Assembly: GCA_020627605.1 (NCBI GenBank)
Contig: JAHDGO010000071.1
Coordinates: 1-8,807 of the forward strand
Reading direction: 5' to 3'
Origin: Yoonia sp.
GTDB lineage: Bacteria; Pseudomonadota; Alphaproteobacteria; Rhodobacterales; Rhodobacteraceae
Length of the DNA stretch: 8,807 nt
Positions 1-7,657 of this stretch are shown here, piece after piece; position 1 is the stretch's first letter, and each line of letters starts with the position of its first letter. The translations under genes and the position numbers were made by a program. The notes under the pieces were generated by a model. It did no database searches. It saw only the letters and a list, made by a program, of their open reading frames with translations, and was not told the origin of the DNA.

Positions 1-859
1 CAATCGACCCGACCTGGCGGCCCTTGCGATGTTCCGACAAAAACCCTTTGCGCGCGAAAACGGTCCAGCCGTCACCGGTCAGCTTTTGACCCGATGAAAT
101 ACGGATCACGCGGTCATCGCCCGGCCCTTCAATCAGCTGGTTTGCGACATAGCGGCCCTCTGGCTCATCCACGCCGATCACGGCACGGTCAGGGCCACCT
201 TCGGCAAACAACCTGCGTTTGGCGGCAAAATAGCCACCTAGCCCGGCATGCCGGTCAAGATGATCAGGGCTGAGGTTCGTCAGCACCGCGACATCCGGCG
301 TCAGGCTGCGCGCCAGATCGGTCTGGTAGGATGACAGCTCCAGCACCACAACCTCGCCATCGTGGGCGGGGTCGATATCCAGCACGCCGCGCCCGATGTT
401 GCCTGCCAGCTGGGCCGGTCTGCCGTTTTCGACAAGGATGTGATGGATCAGGGCGGCTGTGGTGGATTTTCCGTTTGATCCCGTGACGGCGACCACCCGC
501 GGTGTGGTGTCAAAATTGTCCCAGGCGGATGTCGCAAAGGACCGGAAGAACAAGCCGATGTCATTGTCGACAGGCACCTCGGCCTGCCACGCGGCGGCGA
601 TGACGGGGTTGGGCGCGGGGTAAAGATGGGGGATGCCGGGACTGACGATCAACGTCGCCACGCCATCAAGCGCGCCGGGCTTGCCCAGATCACGCACAAT
701 CAATCCGTCGGCTTCTGCGGTTTCGCGGGCTGGCGCACTGTCATCCCAGACGATTACCTCGGCCCCGCCAGCCTGCAATGCCGCCGCCGCTGCCCGGCCG
801 GACCGGCCCAGCCCCAGAACGGCAACCGTCTTGCCAGCATAGCCCTGCACAGTGATCAT
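1..859 (-). CDS. murD: UDP-N-acetylmuramoyl-L-alanine--D-glutamate ligase MurD (3' end missing)
   Basis: Cytoplasmic ATP-dependent ligase that adds D-glutamate to UDP-MurNAc-L-Ala, the second amino-acid step of peptidoglycan precursor synthesis. The reading frame is open from an ATG at 859-857 to the window edge, giving 286 codons, roughly 60% of a usual MurD (about 440-470 aa). Seen in the sequence: an N-terminal Rossmann-like start with GLGRSG near residues 16-21, the Mur-ligase P-loop GSNGKST at 127-133, ELSSYQTD at 174-181, [10 protein letters not shown] at 195-204, and AAKRRLF near 212-218, whose Lys matches the carbamylated Lys of Mur ligases. A GGGGAGAG purine run lies just upstream of the ATG and supports this start. 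It follows the unknown small gene by 55 nt. In known dcw clusters murD also follows mraY and precedes ftsW and murG, which would lie beyond the left edge. The C-terminal domain cannot be judged. Confidence 0.97.
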   Translation of the reverse strand, partial: MITVQGYAGKTVAVLGLGRSGRAAAAALQAGGAEVIVWDDSAPARETAEADGLIVRDLGKPGALDGVATLIVSPGIPHLYPAPNPVIAAAWQAEVPVDNDIGLFFRSFATSAWDNFDTTPRVVAVTGSNGKSTTAALIHHILVENGRPAQLAGNIGRGVLDIDPAHDGEVVVLELSSYQTDLARSLTPDVAVLTNLSPDHLDRHAGLGGYFAAKRRLFAEGGPDRAVIGVDEPEGRYVANQLIEGPGDDRVIRISSGQKLTGDGWTVFARKGFLSEHRKGRQVGSI

Positions 860-914
860 CGCGCTCTCCCCGTCTTTGGCCAAGAGGTGCCATCAAAACG
901 GGGGGCGTGGCAAG
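860..914 (-). other. Short intergenic gap upstream of murD
   Basis: These 55 nt separate the stop codon of the unknown gene from the murD ATG. On the minus strand the gap contains the murD ribosome binding site (GGGGAGAG), a palindromic TTGGCCAA, and a loose inverted repeat of CCCCGTTTT with AAAGACGGGG. There is no U-tract after the repeat, so it does not look like an intrinsic terminator, and I see no convincing promoter. Transcription probably reads through into murD. Confidence 0.4.
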
Positions 915-1433
915 CTACCTGATGTGCAGCGCGCGTTTCATGTCCGTAACAGCATCTGCCTGCGCCGTGCTCAGGGTCTCGCCGACCAGCCCCGTCAGCA
1001 TCCGGTTCAGCGTGGCCCAGGACGCATCGCCATCAATCTTGAACAGCCGCCGTGACAGTCGGGAAACCGCCGCATCTGCGGTCTGGCATTGCCCGATGAG
1101 CCAGCGGCCCAAGACTTCCATCTCCTCGGCCTCTGCGGCGGTCGTGCGCATTTCGGTGCGCAGCATGGTGGCCAGACGCTGCCGCTGTTCTGCGGTCGGC
1201 AGATCATCGAGTTCGATAAAGGCTTGCGCAAGGGCGCAGACCGCGATCCGCGCGTCATCGATGCCTTCCACGGGGTGCGCGTTATGCTGGCGACGAAACG
1301 CCAGTTTGCGCGGCGCATTGCGCGCGACCGTCACCGCATCCTGTGCGACATGCACCGCGTCGCCGGGGTTCTGACGCACCCAGAACCACAGGGCACCGCC
1401 CAAGGCAGACAAAATCAGTACAATATAGGCCAT
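915..1433 (-). CDS. Membrane-anchored helical protein of unknown function, possibly TerB-like
   Basis: A 172-aa protein whose function I do not recognise. Residues 2-20 form one hydrophobic segment (IVLILSALGGALWFWV), probably a single N-terminal membrane anchor. A basic linker follows at about 38-48 (RNAPRKLAFRRQ), which by the positive-inside rule would put the rest in the cytoplasm. From about residue 50 to the end the sequence is Ala/Leu/Glu-rich and looks all-helical: a helix at 52-75, an acidic turn LDDLP, then helices with AEQRQRLATMLRTEM and EAEEMEVLGRWLIG. This general pattern resembles the TerB-like fold, but that is inference, not a motif match. The start is an ATG with GAGGA seven nt upstream. 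The gene lies between mraY (60 nt away) and murD (55 nt away), where E. coli has no gene. Its position suggests a role linked to envelope synthesis or division, but nothing in the sequence proves it. Confidence 0.85.
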   Translation of the reverse strand: MAYIVLILSALGGALWFWVRQNPGDAVHVAQDAVTVARNAPRKLAFRRQHNAHPVEGIDDARIAVCALAQAFIELDDLPTAEQRQRLATMLRTEMRTTAAEAEEMEVLGRWLIGQCQTADAAVSRLSRRLFKIDGDASWATLNRMLTGLVGETLSTAQADAVTDMKRALHIR

Positions 1434-1460
1434 TGCTTGATCCTCAAACTCAATGGCGCA

Positions 1461-1486
1461 ATCTTTGCCTGCAATCAGGGCAAGAT
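1461..1486 (-). other. Imperfect hairpin between mraY and the unknown gene
   Basis: In the minus-strand transcript ATCTTGCC (1486-1479) can pair with GGCAAAGAT (1469-1461), with one bulged A and a 9-nt loop. It lies in the 60-nt gap just after the mraY stop codon and ends 16 nt before the GAGGA ribosome binding site of the next gene. No U-run follows, so a rho-independent terminator is unlikely. It might act as an RNA-processing or stability element, or be chance. Confidence 0.3.
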
Positions 1487-1493
1487 TATGAAA

Positions 1494-2576
1494 TCAGCGG
1501 ACCTTCAACGTGGCCAGACCAATCATCGCGAGGATCAGTGAGATGATCCAGAACCGGATGACGATCTGCGGTTCTGCCCAACCCTTTTTCTCATAGTGAT
1601 GGTGGATCGGGGCCATCAGGAAAACCCGCTTGCCGGTCTTCTTGAAGTAAAGGACCTGAATGATAACCGACAGGGCCTCGACCACGAATAGCCCCCCGAC
1701 GATGGCCAGTACGATCTCATGCTTGGTGGCCACGGCAATCGCGCCCAGCGCCCCGCCAAGGGCCAGCGACCCGGTGTCGCCCATAAAGACGGCGGCAGGC
1801 GGTGCGTTATACCACAAAAAGCCCAGGCCACCGCCGATCAGCCCCATGGAAAAGATCAGGATCTCACCGGTTTGCGGCACATAGTGCACATCGAGGTATT
1901 CGGTAAAGTCGGTGCGCCCGACAGCATAGGCAATGACACCAAAGGTGCCTGCCGCGATCATCACGGGCATGATCGCCAGACCATCCAGCCCGTCAGTCAG
2001 GTTCACGGCATTGGCCGCGCCGACAATGACGATGATGGCAAAGGGGATGAACAGAATGCCAAGGTTGATCAGCGTGTCCTTGAAAATCGGCAAGGCCAGC
2101 TGATTGGTCAGATCGTCGGGGTGGTAGGCCGCTGACCAGTACCCTGCAATCGCGGCGATCAGAATACCCAGCAAAATCCGCACCTTACCAGACACACCTG
2201 CGGTATTTTGCTTGGACACTTTGGAATAATCATCGGCAAACCCGATGGCGGCGAATGACAAAGTCACGAACAGCACCATCCAGACAAACGGATTGTCCAG
2301 CCGCGCCCACAGCAGGGTCGATGTGGTCAGCGCCCCGACAATCAGCAAACCGCCCATCGTCGGTGTGCCCTGTTTGGCGAAATGTCCCTCTGGCCCGTCA
2401 TCGCGGATGGGCTGGCCCTTGCCTTGGGTGCGGCGCAACACGTTGATCAAAGGCGGACCAAAGATAAAGCCGAACAACAGCGCCGTCATAAAGGCACCAC
2501 CAGCCCGGAAGGTGATATAGCGGAACAGGTTGAACACGTCGCCGCCATCTGAAAGTGCCGTGAGCCAGTAAAGCAT
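1494..2576 (-). CDS. mraY: Phospho-N-acetylmuramoyl-pentapeptide-transferase MraY
   Basis: Integral inner-membrane enzyme that transfers phospho-MurNAc-pentapeptide from UDP to undecaprenyl phosphate, forming lipid I. The protein is 360 aa, the same length as E. coli MraY, with about ten hydrophobic segments spread along it. Family motifs are all present: KQGTPTMGG at 68-76, the paired catalytic aspartates in FADDYSK (D115, D116), [12 protein letters not shown] at 189-200, FMGDTGS at 264-270 with D267, and the cytoplasmic [11 protein letters not shown] at 324-334. The key Asp positions coincide with those known in E. coli. The ATG lies 5 nt after the murF stop, and an AAGGA overlapping that stop could serve as ribosome binding site, suggesting translational coupling. 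The product of MurF is the substrate of this enzyme. After its TGA comes the first gap of any size in the operon. Confidence 0.98.
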   Translation of the reverse strand: MLYWLTALSDGGDVFNLFRYITFRAGGAFMTALLFGFIFGPPLINVLRRTQGKGQPIRDDGPEGHFAKQGTPTMGGLLIVGALTTSTLLWARLDNPFVWMVLFVTLSFAAIGFADDYSKVSKQNTAGVSGKVRILLGILIAAIAGYWSAAYHPDDLTNQLALPIFKDTLINLGILFIPFAIIVIVGAANAVNLTDGLDGLAIMPVMIAAGTFGVIAYAVGRTDFTEYLDVHYVPQTGEILIFSMGLIGGGLGFLWYNAPPAAVFMGDTGSLALGGALGAIAVATKHEIVLAIVGGLFVVEALSVIIQVLYFKKTGKRVFLMAPIHHHYEKKGWAEPQIVIRFWIISLILAMIGLATLKVR

Positions 2577-2581
2577 ACCTG

Positions 2582-4021
2582 TTATCCTTCGTCTTCTTGG
2601 GGGCGGCGATGCCCCAGTTTGCGGATCGCGTCAACAAGCAGGCTGACTTTGCTGCCTTTTGATCCCTTGACCAGCACAACATCGCCAGCATCGACCAATC
2701 GTGGCGCATCCGGCACCAGTTCTGCGGCGGTTTCTGCCCATTGACCGCGCTGCGCATCCGGCAACGCTTGCCAAAGCGACCGCATCAGCGGCCCGACGCA
2801 ATGGATCAGATCAAGTGCTTGCAAATGGCTGTTTTCGACCATGGCGCGATGCATGTCATGTTCCTCTGGCCCCAGTTCCAGCATGTCACCCAAAATAGCG
2901 ACCCTGCGGCCCTTGATCCTGCGCCCGACGTTATCTGCCGGGGTCGATGCGGCCAGCACCTCTAGCGAGGCGGCCAGCGAGGTGGGGTTCGCGTTAAACG
3001 CATCATCCAGCAATTCAAAGCTTTCGCCTTCGTTGGCGGCATCGGTGATGATCACCTCGCGCGTACCACGCCCGGCAGGTGGCACCCAGCCTGCGATATC
3101 CAGCGATGCCGCGACAGGATCAGCGCCCAGCGCCTCTGCCACAGCCAGAACGCCCAGCGCATTCATCGCAAAATGGCGACCCGGCACCGAAAGCTTGAAA
3201 AGATAGCTGTCGCCGCCAGACATGGCTGAGATCACAGTGACATCACCGCTGATATGCGCGTCCTTCAGATGCCAATCTGCGGCAGCTTGCCCAAAAAGGA
3301 CGGTCTTGGCACCGAGCCTGGCCGCATGATCCTGCAAAACACCCGTCGTCTCGATATCTGCGTTCAAGACAGCAACACCACTCGGTTCCAGCCCATCCAT
3401 GATGCTGGCCTTTTCGACGGCAATCCCCGACAGATTATCGAAAGAGGCCAGATGCGCCGCCGCGACCGTCGTCACCATCGCCACATGCGGGCGGGCCAGT
3501 TTGGAAAGGGGCGTGATTTCGCCGGGATTGCTCATCCCGATTTCAATCACCGCATAGTCGGTGTCGGCGGGCATCCGCGCCAGTGTCAGCGGCACGCCCC
3601 AATGGTTGTTGTAAGAAGCCTCTGCCGCGTGGCATTTACCCTGCCGCGACAAGACGGCGCGCAGCATTTCTTTGGTGGATGTCTTGCCGACTGATCCGGT
3701 AATGGCCGCGACCCGCGCAGCAGTGCGATCCCGCGCCGCGCGCCCCAGATCACCCAAGGCCGCAAGCACATCATCGACAACCAGCAGCGGCGCATCTGCC
3801 GCCACGTCCTCTGGCCGGTGCGTGACCAAAGCGGCAGCAGCCCCTTTTTCAAGGGCCTGTGCAACAAAGTCGTGCCCATCACGGATATCCTTGAGCGCGA
3901 CGAAAAGATCACCATGCGCGATCGTCCGGGTATCAATTGAGACACTCGTCGCAGTCCAGTCGGTCGTTGCCGTGCCACCCGTCGCGGCAGCGGCCTCTGC
4001 AGCTGTCCAAAGCGCGGTCAA
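2582..4021 (-). CDS. murF: UDP-N-acetylmuramoyl-tripeptide--D-alanyl-D-alanine ligase MurF
   Basis: Cytoplasmic ATP-dependent ligase that adds the D-Ala-D-Ala dipeptide to UDP-MurNAc-tripeptide, completing the pentapeptide precursor. The 479-aa length is ordinary for the family. Visible motifs: an N-terminal substrate domain with [13 protein letters not shown] (28-40), P-loop GSVGKTS (109-115), [14 protein letters not shown] (134-147), [10 protein letters not shown] (150-159), [10 protein letters not shown] (329-338), GDMLELG (368-374) and LVKGSKGSK near 440-448. The start is a TTG at 4021-4019 that overlaps the murE TGA by 4 nt (TTGA). It is preferred because the family-like N-terminus ([15 protein letters not shown]) begins there, no ATG is near in frame, and GGAGGGG sits 5 nt upstream. 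The coupled, rare-type start may tune MurF made per MurE. The acidic C-terminal tail (PQEDEG) is unremarkable. Confidence 0.97.
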   Translation of the reverse strand: MTALWTAAEAAAATGGTATTDWTATSVSIDTRTIAHGDLFVALKDIRDGHDFVAQALEKGAAAALVTHRPEDVAADAPLLVVDDVLAALGDLGRAARDRTAARVAAITGSVGKTSTKEMLRAVLSRQGKCHAAEASYNNHWGVPLTLARMPADTDYAVIEIGMSNPGEITPLSKLARPHVAMVTTVAAAHLASFDNLSGIAVEKASIMDGLEPSGVAVLNADIETTGVLQDHAARLGAKTVLFGQAAADWHLKDAHISGDVTVISAMSGGDSYLFKLSVPGRHFAMNALGVLAVAEALGADPVAASLDIAGWVPPAGRGTREVIITDAANEGESFELLDDAFNANPTSLAASLEVLAASTPADNVGRRIKGRRVAILGDMLELGPEEHDMHRAMVENSHLQALDLIHCVGPLMRSLWQALPDAQRGQWAETAAELVPDAPRLVDAGDVVLVKGSKGSKVSLLVDAIRKLGHRRPQEDEG

Positions 4022-5505
4022 ATGCGCCCCTCCAGCGCCGCGACGGCCACACTGGCCTGTTCCACATCATCAAATGGCAGGACCGCATCGCCGACGGTCT
4101 GACCGGTCTCATGCCCCTTGCCAGCAATCAACAGCGCATCACCTGCGCCCAGCATGTCAACGCCGCGCAGGATCGCCTCTGCCCTGTCGCCGACCTCTGT
4201 GATCATATGCTTGCTGCCCGCATCAACGGCGCCCGCCATGACGGCGGCACGGATGCTGGCCGGGTCTTCCGACCGTGGATTGTCATCAGTGACAATCACC
4301 ACATCGGCATTCGTGGCTGCGGCTGCGCCCATCAAGGGCCGCTTTGCCCGGTCCCGGTCGCCACCAGCACCCACGATGACAATAATCCTGCCCATCACAT
4401 GCGGGCGCATGGCCCGCAGCGCGGTCTCTACCGCGTCAGGTGTATGGGCATAATCGACAAACACCGCCGCCCCATTGTCGCGCGTCGCGGCAAGCTCCAT
4501 CCGGCCCCGCACTGTCGTGAGATGCGGCAGCGTGTCAAACACCTCTGCCGGATCAGCACCGGCTGCGATCACCAGTCCTGCGGCCAGCAGAACATTCTCT
4601 GCCTGAAACCCACCGATCAGGTTCAGCCGTGCCTGCCGCGCCTTGCCTTGCCATTCAAAAAGCAGGTCCTGACCCGTCGCGTCAAATCGCTGCCCCGTCA
4701 GGCGCAACCGCGCATCGGGGTGACGGCCCACCCCAATCACCTCTTGCCCACGTGCGGCGGCAATCACACGCGCATCCCCGCCTTTGGGATCATCAAGGTT
4801 GACGACCGCCACGCCATCATCCGACAGAACACGGGTGAAAAGACCCATCTTGGCGTCAAAATAGGCCTCAAACGTCTTGTGATAGTCCAGATGATCCTGG
4901 CTGAAGTTTGAAAACCCCGCAGCGGCCAGCAGCACCCCATCAAGCCGCCGCTGATCCAGCCCATGTGACGAGGCCTCCATCGCGACATGTGTCACGCCAT
5001 TTTGGGCGGCCTCTGCCAAGACGCGGTGCAGGGTAATCGGTTCGGGTGTGGTGTGTTTGAGGGGATGCGTCCACGCGCCCTCGAGCCCCGTCGTGCCAAG
5101 GTTGACGCCAGCGATTCCCATTTCTTCCCAGATCTGGCGGCAGAAAGTAGAGACAGAGGTTTTCCCGTTCGTCCCGGTCACCGCGACAACCGTCGCCGGA
5201 TGCGCCCCGAACCAGAGCGAGGCTGTCTGCGCTAGCGTCTGGCGCGGATCTTCGGCGACGATCAGGGCGGCGTCGGCCCCGGCCAGCACATCGGCCGCCA
5301 GTTCTGCACCTTCAGCATCGGTGAGCACAGCAGCGGCCTGCATGCGCAGGGCGTATTGAATGAATTCTGCACCATGAACCTGCGCACCGGGCAAGGCCGC
5401 AAACAGATGACCGGGGCGCACCTCGCGGCTGTCGACCGACAGCCCGGTGATCTGCGCTTCACGTCCGCCAGATGCCGTCAGCCCCAGATCCGCCAGTGAT
5501 TTCAT
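4018..5505 (-). CDS. murE: UDP-N-acetylmuramoyl-L-alanyl-D-glutamate--2,6-diaminopimelate ligase MurE
   Basis: Cytoplasmic ATP-dependent ligase adding the third stem-peptide residue to UDP-MurNAc-L-Ala-D-Glu. At 495 aa it matches the usual length. Motifs seen: SVDSREVRPGHLFAALPG (23-40) in the UDP-binding domain, P-loop GTNGKTS (111-117), HTTPEP (151-156), MEASSHGL (176-183), FSQDHLDYH (201-209), and DAKMGLF (217-223), whose Lys219 matches the carbamylated Lys. DDNPR at 407-411 is the established signature for meso-diaminopimelate rather than lysine, so this cell should have the Gram-negative type of peptidoglycan. GKGHE at 462-466 is also typical. The ATG follows the ftsI TAG by 14 nt, and a G-rich run (GGGGGCGGG) precedes it as a weak ribosome binding site. 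Its TGA overlaps the TTG start of murF. Confidence 0.98.
   Translation of the reverse strand: MKSLADLGLTASGGREAQITGLSVDSREVRPGHLFAALPGAQVHGAEFIQYALRMQAAAVLTDAEGAELAADVLAGADAALIVAEDPRQTLAQTASLWFGAHPATVVAVTGTNGKTSVSTFCRQIWEEMGIAGVNLGTTGLEGAWTHPLKHTTPEPITLHRVLAEAAQNGVTHVAMEASSHGLDQRRLDGVLLAAAGFSNFSQDHLDYHKTFEAYFDAKMGLFTRVLSDDGVAVVNLDDPKGGDARVIAAARGQEVIGVGRHPDARLRLTGQRFDATGQDLLFEWQGKARQARLNLIGGFQAENVLLAAGLVIAAGADPAEVFDTLPHLTTVRGRMELAATRDNGAAVFVDYAHTPDAVETALRAMRPHVMGRIIVIVGAGGDRDRAKRPLMGAAAATNADVVIVTDDNPRSEDPASIRAAVMAGAVDAGSKHMITEVGDRAEAILRGVDMLGAGDALLIAGKGHETGQTVGDAVLPFDDVEQASVAVAALEGRI
4027..4033 (-). promoter_or_regulatory. Strong ribosome binding site for the TTG start of murF
   Basis: On the minus strand GGAGGGG lies inside the last codons of murE, 5 nt before the TTG at 4021-4019. 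The near-consensus Shine-Dalgarno sequence at normal spacing is the main reason to accept a TTG start that overlaps the murE stop codon. Confidence 0.7.
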
Positions 5506-5519
5506 TGCCCGCCCCCGGT

Positions 5520-7301
5520 CTAATTCGCGGTGAGTGTTACACCGACCTGTTGCGGACTGTCCACTTGCGGTCGCAGGTCCAGGAGCGGCGCGACGCGACG
5601 GATGATTTCAGCCGCGACCGGCACTGCTGTCCACCCAGCGGTGCGGCGCGGCTCTGCGCCTGTGTTTTCTGACGGTTCATCCAATGTGACGATCAGGACA
5701 TACTGCGGATCATCGGCCGGAAAGACCGACGCAAAGGTCGCGATCACCTTATCATCATAGTAGCCACCTTGCGGGCGCGGCTTATCGGCGGTGCCGGTTT
5801 TCCCGCCGACAGCATAGCCTGGCACCTCGCCAAATGACGCCGTGCCACGGGTCACAACCTGCCGCAGCATGGACCGTGCGCGGGTACTGACCGCCTCGCT
5901 GACGACACGGGGGCCTTCGGCCACCTCGGTCTGTCGCATCAGCGTCGGTTCGACCCGCGTGCCCCCGTTCAAGAGCGACGCATAGCCCGCCGCCAGATGA
6001 ACGGGCGAAGATGACAGGCCGTGACCATAGGAAATCGTCATCGTCGAAATCTCTGACCAGTTCGGCGGCAACAGCGGGCGGCCTGTCGGGGCCTCCACCA
6101 TTTCCAGCGGTGTCGGGGCCAGAAAACCCAGCGAGCCCAGAAATTCGCGCTGCCGCTCTGCCCCGATCTGCATAGCGATGCGGGCGGTCCCGATGTTGGA
6201 GGATTCCACGATCACATCCGTCGCGCTCAGCCGCGGGCCATAGTCGTGGAAATCACGGATGCGAAAACGTCCCCAGGTCAATGGGCCTTGCGTGTCGATC
6301 ATCGTATTGGGGTTGATCAGACCAAGCTCCATCGCCTGGGCCACAGCAAATATCTTGAAGACAGAGCCAAGCTCGTACACCCCCTGCACCGCACGGTTGA
6401 ACAGCGGGCTGTCCGACTGATCACCTGTTGTCGGGACCTGTGGGCGGCTGTTGGGGTCGAAATCCGGCAGCGAGGCCATAGAGATGATCTCACCGGTATG
6501 AATGTCCATCAGCACCGACGAGGCGCCTTTGGCGTTCATGATGTTCATGCCACCGGCCAGAACCTGCTCTGTCGCGGCCTGCACGGTCAGATCAAGCGAC
6601 AACTGCAACGGCGCGCCTTCATTCGCAGGGTCGCGCAGATAACCGTCGAACTGACGCTCCACCCCTGCAACACCGATCACTTCGGCGCTGGCCACGCCCT
6701 CACGCCCATAGCTGGCACCACCCAGCACATGTGCGGCAATGGGTCCGTTGGGGTAAAGCCGCATCTCGCGCGGGCCAAACAGCAGACCGGGCGACCCGAT
6801 ATCATGCACCGCCTGCATCTGCTCTGGGCTGATCTGGCGGCGGATCCACAGGAAACGACGGTTGCCAGTGAAATCGGCCAGCAGTTCCTCGGCATCAAGT
6901 TCAGGGAAGATTTCCGCTAACCCCTTGGCGGCGTGCGCCGGGTCGATCATGTCGCGCGGATGCGCGTACAGCGAATGCGTGGCCAGATTGGTCGCCAAAA
7001 TGCGCCCATTTCTGTCAACGATGTCAGAGCGTTGACCGATAATCGGATTGCCAACGGCAGAGGCGCGCGGCTCTTCCGGGATGGCAGATGCAAGCGTCCC
7101 CATGCGCATCCCGATCACGCCAAAGGCGCAAAAGAAGGCAAGCCCCAGGACCAGCAATCGTCCCTCGGCGCGCTGGCGCTGCTTGTTGGCCATCTCGGCG
7201 TGGCGGCGGGCCCGGTTTTCGGCCTCGATCACTGCGGGGTCTTCGCCTTTCGCGCGGGCCTTGAGCACACGGGCCAGTGGGCGCAGCGGGGTCCGGATCA
7301 T
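5520..7301 (-). CDS. ftsI: Peptidoglycan D,D-transpeptidase FtsI (penicillin-binding protein 3)
   Basis: Septal class B penicillin-binding protein that cross-links peptidoglycan at the division site, working with FtsW and the FtsQLB complex; target of beta-lactams. The protein is 593 aa. A basic cytoplasmic tail of about 48 residues precedes one membrane segment at about 49-66. The periplasmic part starts with a dimerisation/pedestal region containing QRSDIVDRNGRILA (90-103). The transpeptidase domain has all three active-site motifs: SVFK (nucleophile S313, K316), SSN (367-369) and KTGT (501-504), with TISYGHGLSSSP (422-433) between the last two. The ATG overlaps the ftsL TGA by 4 nt (ATGA), and GGAGAA upstream gives a ribosome binding site, so translation is probably coupled to ftsL. 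The cytoplasmic tail is longer than the roughly 23 residues of E. coli FtsI. The gene ends in TAG, 14 nt before murE. Confidence 0.98.
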   Translation of the reverse strand: MIRTPLRPLARVLKARAKGEDPAVIEAENRARRHAEMANKQRQRAEGRLLVLGLAFFCAFGVIGMRMGTLASAIPEEPRASAVGNPIIGQRSDIVDRNGRILATNLATHSLYAHPRDMIDPAHAAKGLAEIFPELDAEELLADFTGNRRFLWIRRQISPEQMQAVHDIGSPGLLFGPREMRLYPNGPIAAHVLGGASYGREGVASAEVIGVAGVERQFDGYLRDPANEGAPLQLSLDLTVQAATEQVLAGGMNIMNAKGASSVLMDIHTGEIISMASLPDFDPNSRPQVPTTGDQSDSPLFNRAVQGVYELGSVFKIFAVAQAMELGLINPNTMIDTQGPLTWGRFRIRDFHDYGPRLSATDVIVESSNIGTARIAMQIGAERQREFLGSLGFLAPTPLEMVEAPTGRPLLPPNWSEISTMTISYGHGLSSSPVHLAAGYASLLNGGTRVEPTLMRQTEVAEGPRVVSEAVSTRARSMLRQVVTRGTASFGEVPGYAVGGKTGTADKPRPQGGYYDDKVIATFASVFPADDPQYVLIVTLDEPSENTGAEPRRTAGWTAVPVAAEIIRRVAPLLDLRPQVDSPQQVGVTLTAN

Positions 7302-7657
7302 AGATCGTTCTCCATCGCTTGCAGCGCGTCGGACGACAGCTCTATCGGGTTGGTGATTGGCGCGATGGGCGGCAGCGGATAGATGATCTGATCGACCGCT
7401 CCGAAGGCATCGGGCATCAACGGCAACAGACCCAGTCGGTCAAAGTTCAGATCGGCAAGGTCTGCCAGGCGATCAGGCCGGTTCAGATAGGCCCATTCGG
7501 CACGCAACATGCCAAGCCGTTCATGGGCCACGCCAATATCACGATGCAGATCGCGCACCTCGGCGATGGCGGCCTGCGTTTTGTAGTTTTCCTGATAGGC
7601 CCAGAACGCCAGTCCCATCACTGCCAGAGCGGCCAAAACATAAAACAAACCACGCAT
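7298..7657 (-). CDS. ftsL: Cell division protein FtsL
   Basis: Small bitopic membrane protein of the divisome; with FtsQ and FtsB it activates the FtsW-FtsI septal synthase. The 119-aa protein has the expected layout: a hydrophobic segment at 4-20 (LFYVLAALAVMGLAFWA), then a helical, heptad-like stretch at about 23-57 (coiled coil), then AEWAYLNRPDRL (53-64), which resembles the conserved region of alphaproteobacterial FtsL. The tail (76-119) is proline-rich and probably extended. The call rests on position between rsmH and ftsI plus this topology, because FtsL proteins share little sequence. The ATG follows the rsmH TAG with no gap, and a G-rich GGGGGGCAGG run precedes it; the TGA overlaps the ftsI ATG. 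Such direct coupling suits subunits made in fixed ratio. Confidence 0.92.
   Translation of the reverse strand: MRGLFYVLAALAVMGLAFWAYQENYKTQAAIAEVRDLHRDIGVAHERLGMLRAEWAYLNRPDRLADLADLNFDRLGLLPLMPDAFGAVDQIIYPLPPIAPITNPIELSSDALQAMENDL

Noticed and set aside
860..914. Terminator before murD
   Set aside because: The inverted repeat is loose, has a long loop and no U-run, and murD would be separated from its usual operon; read-through is more likely.
1485..1490. CATAAT on the minus strand as a possible -10 element for the unknown gene
   Set aside because: No acceptable -35 hexamer is found 15-19 nt upstream, so there is no real promoter case.
3937..4911. 324-codon open frame on the plus strand opposite murE and murF
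   Set aside because: It lies opposite two intact, motif-rich ligase genes, its product is rich in His, Arg, Pro and Cys with no recognisable domain, and open antisense frames are common in GC-rich DNA.
6246..6920. 224-codon open frame on the plus strand opposite ftsI
   Set aside because: It lies fully inside the intact ftsI gene on the other strand and has no recognisable domain.
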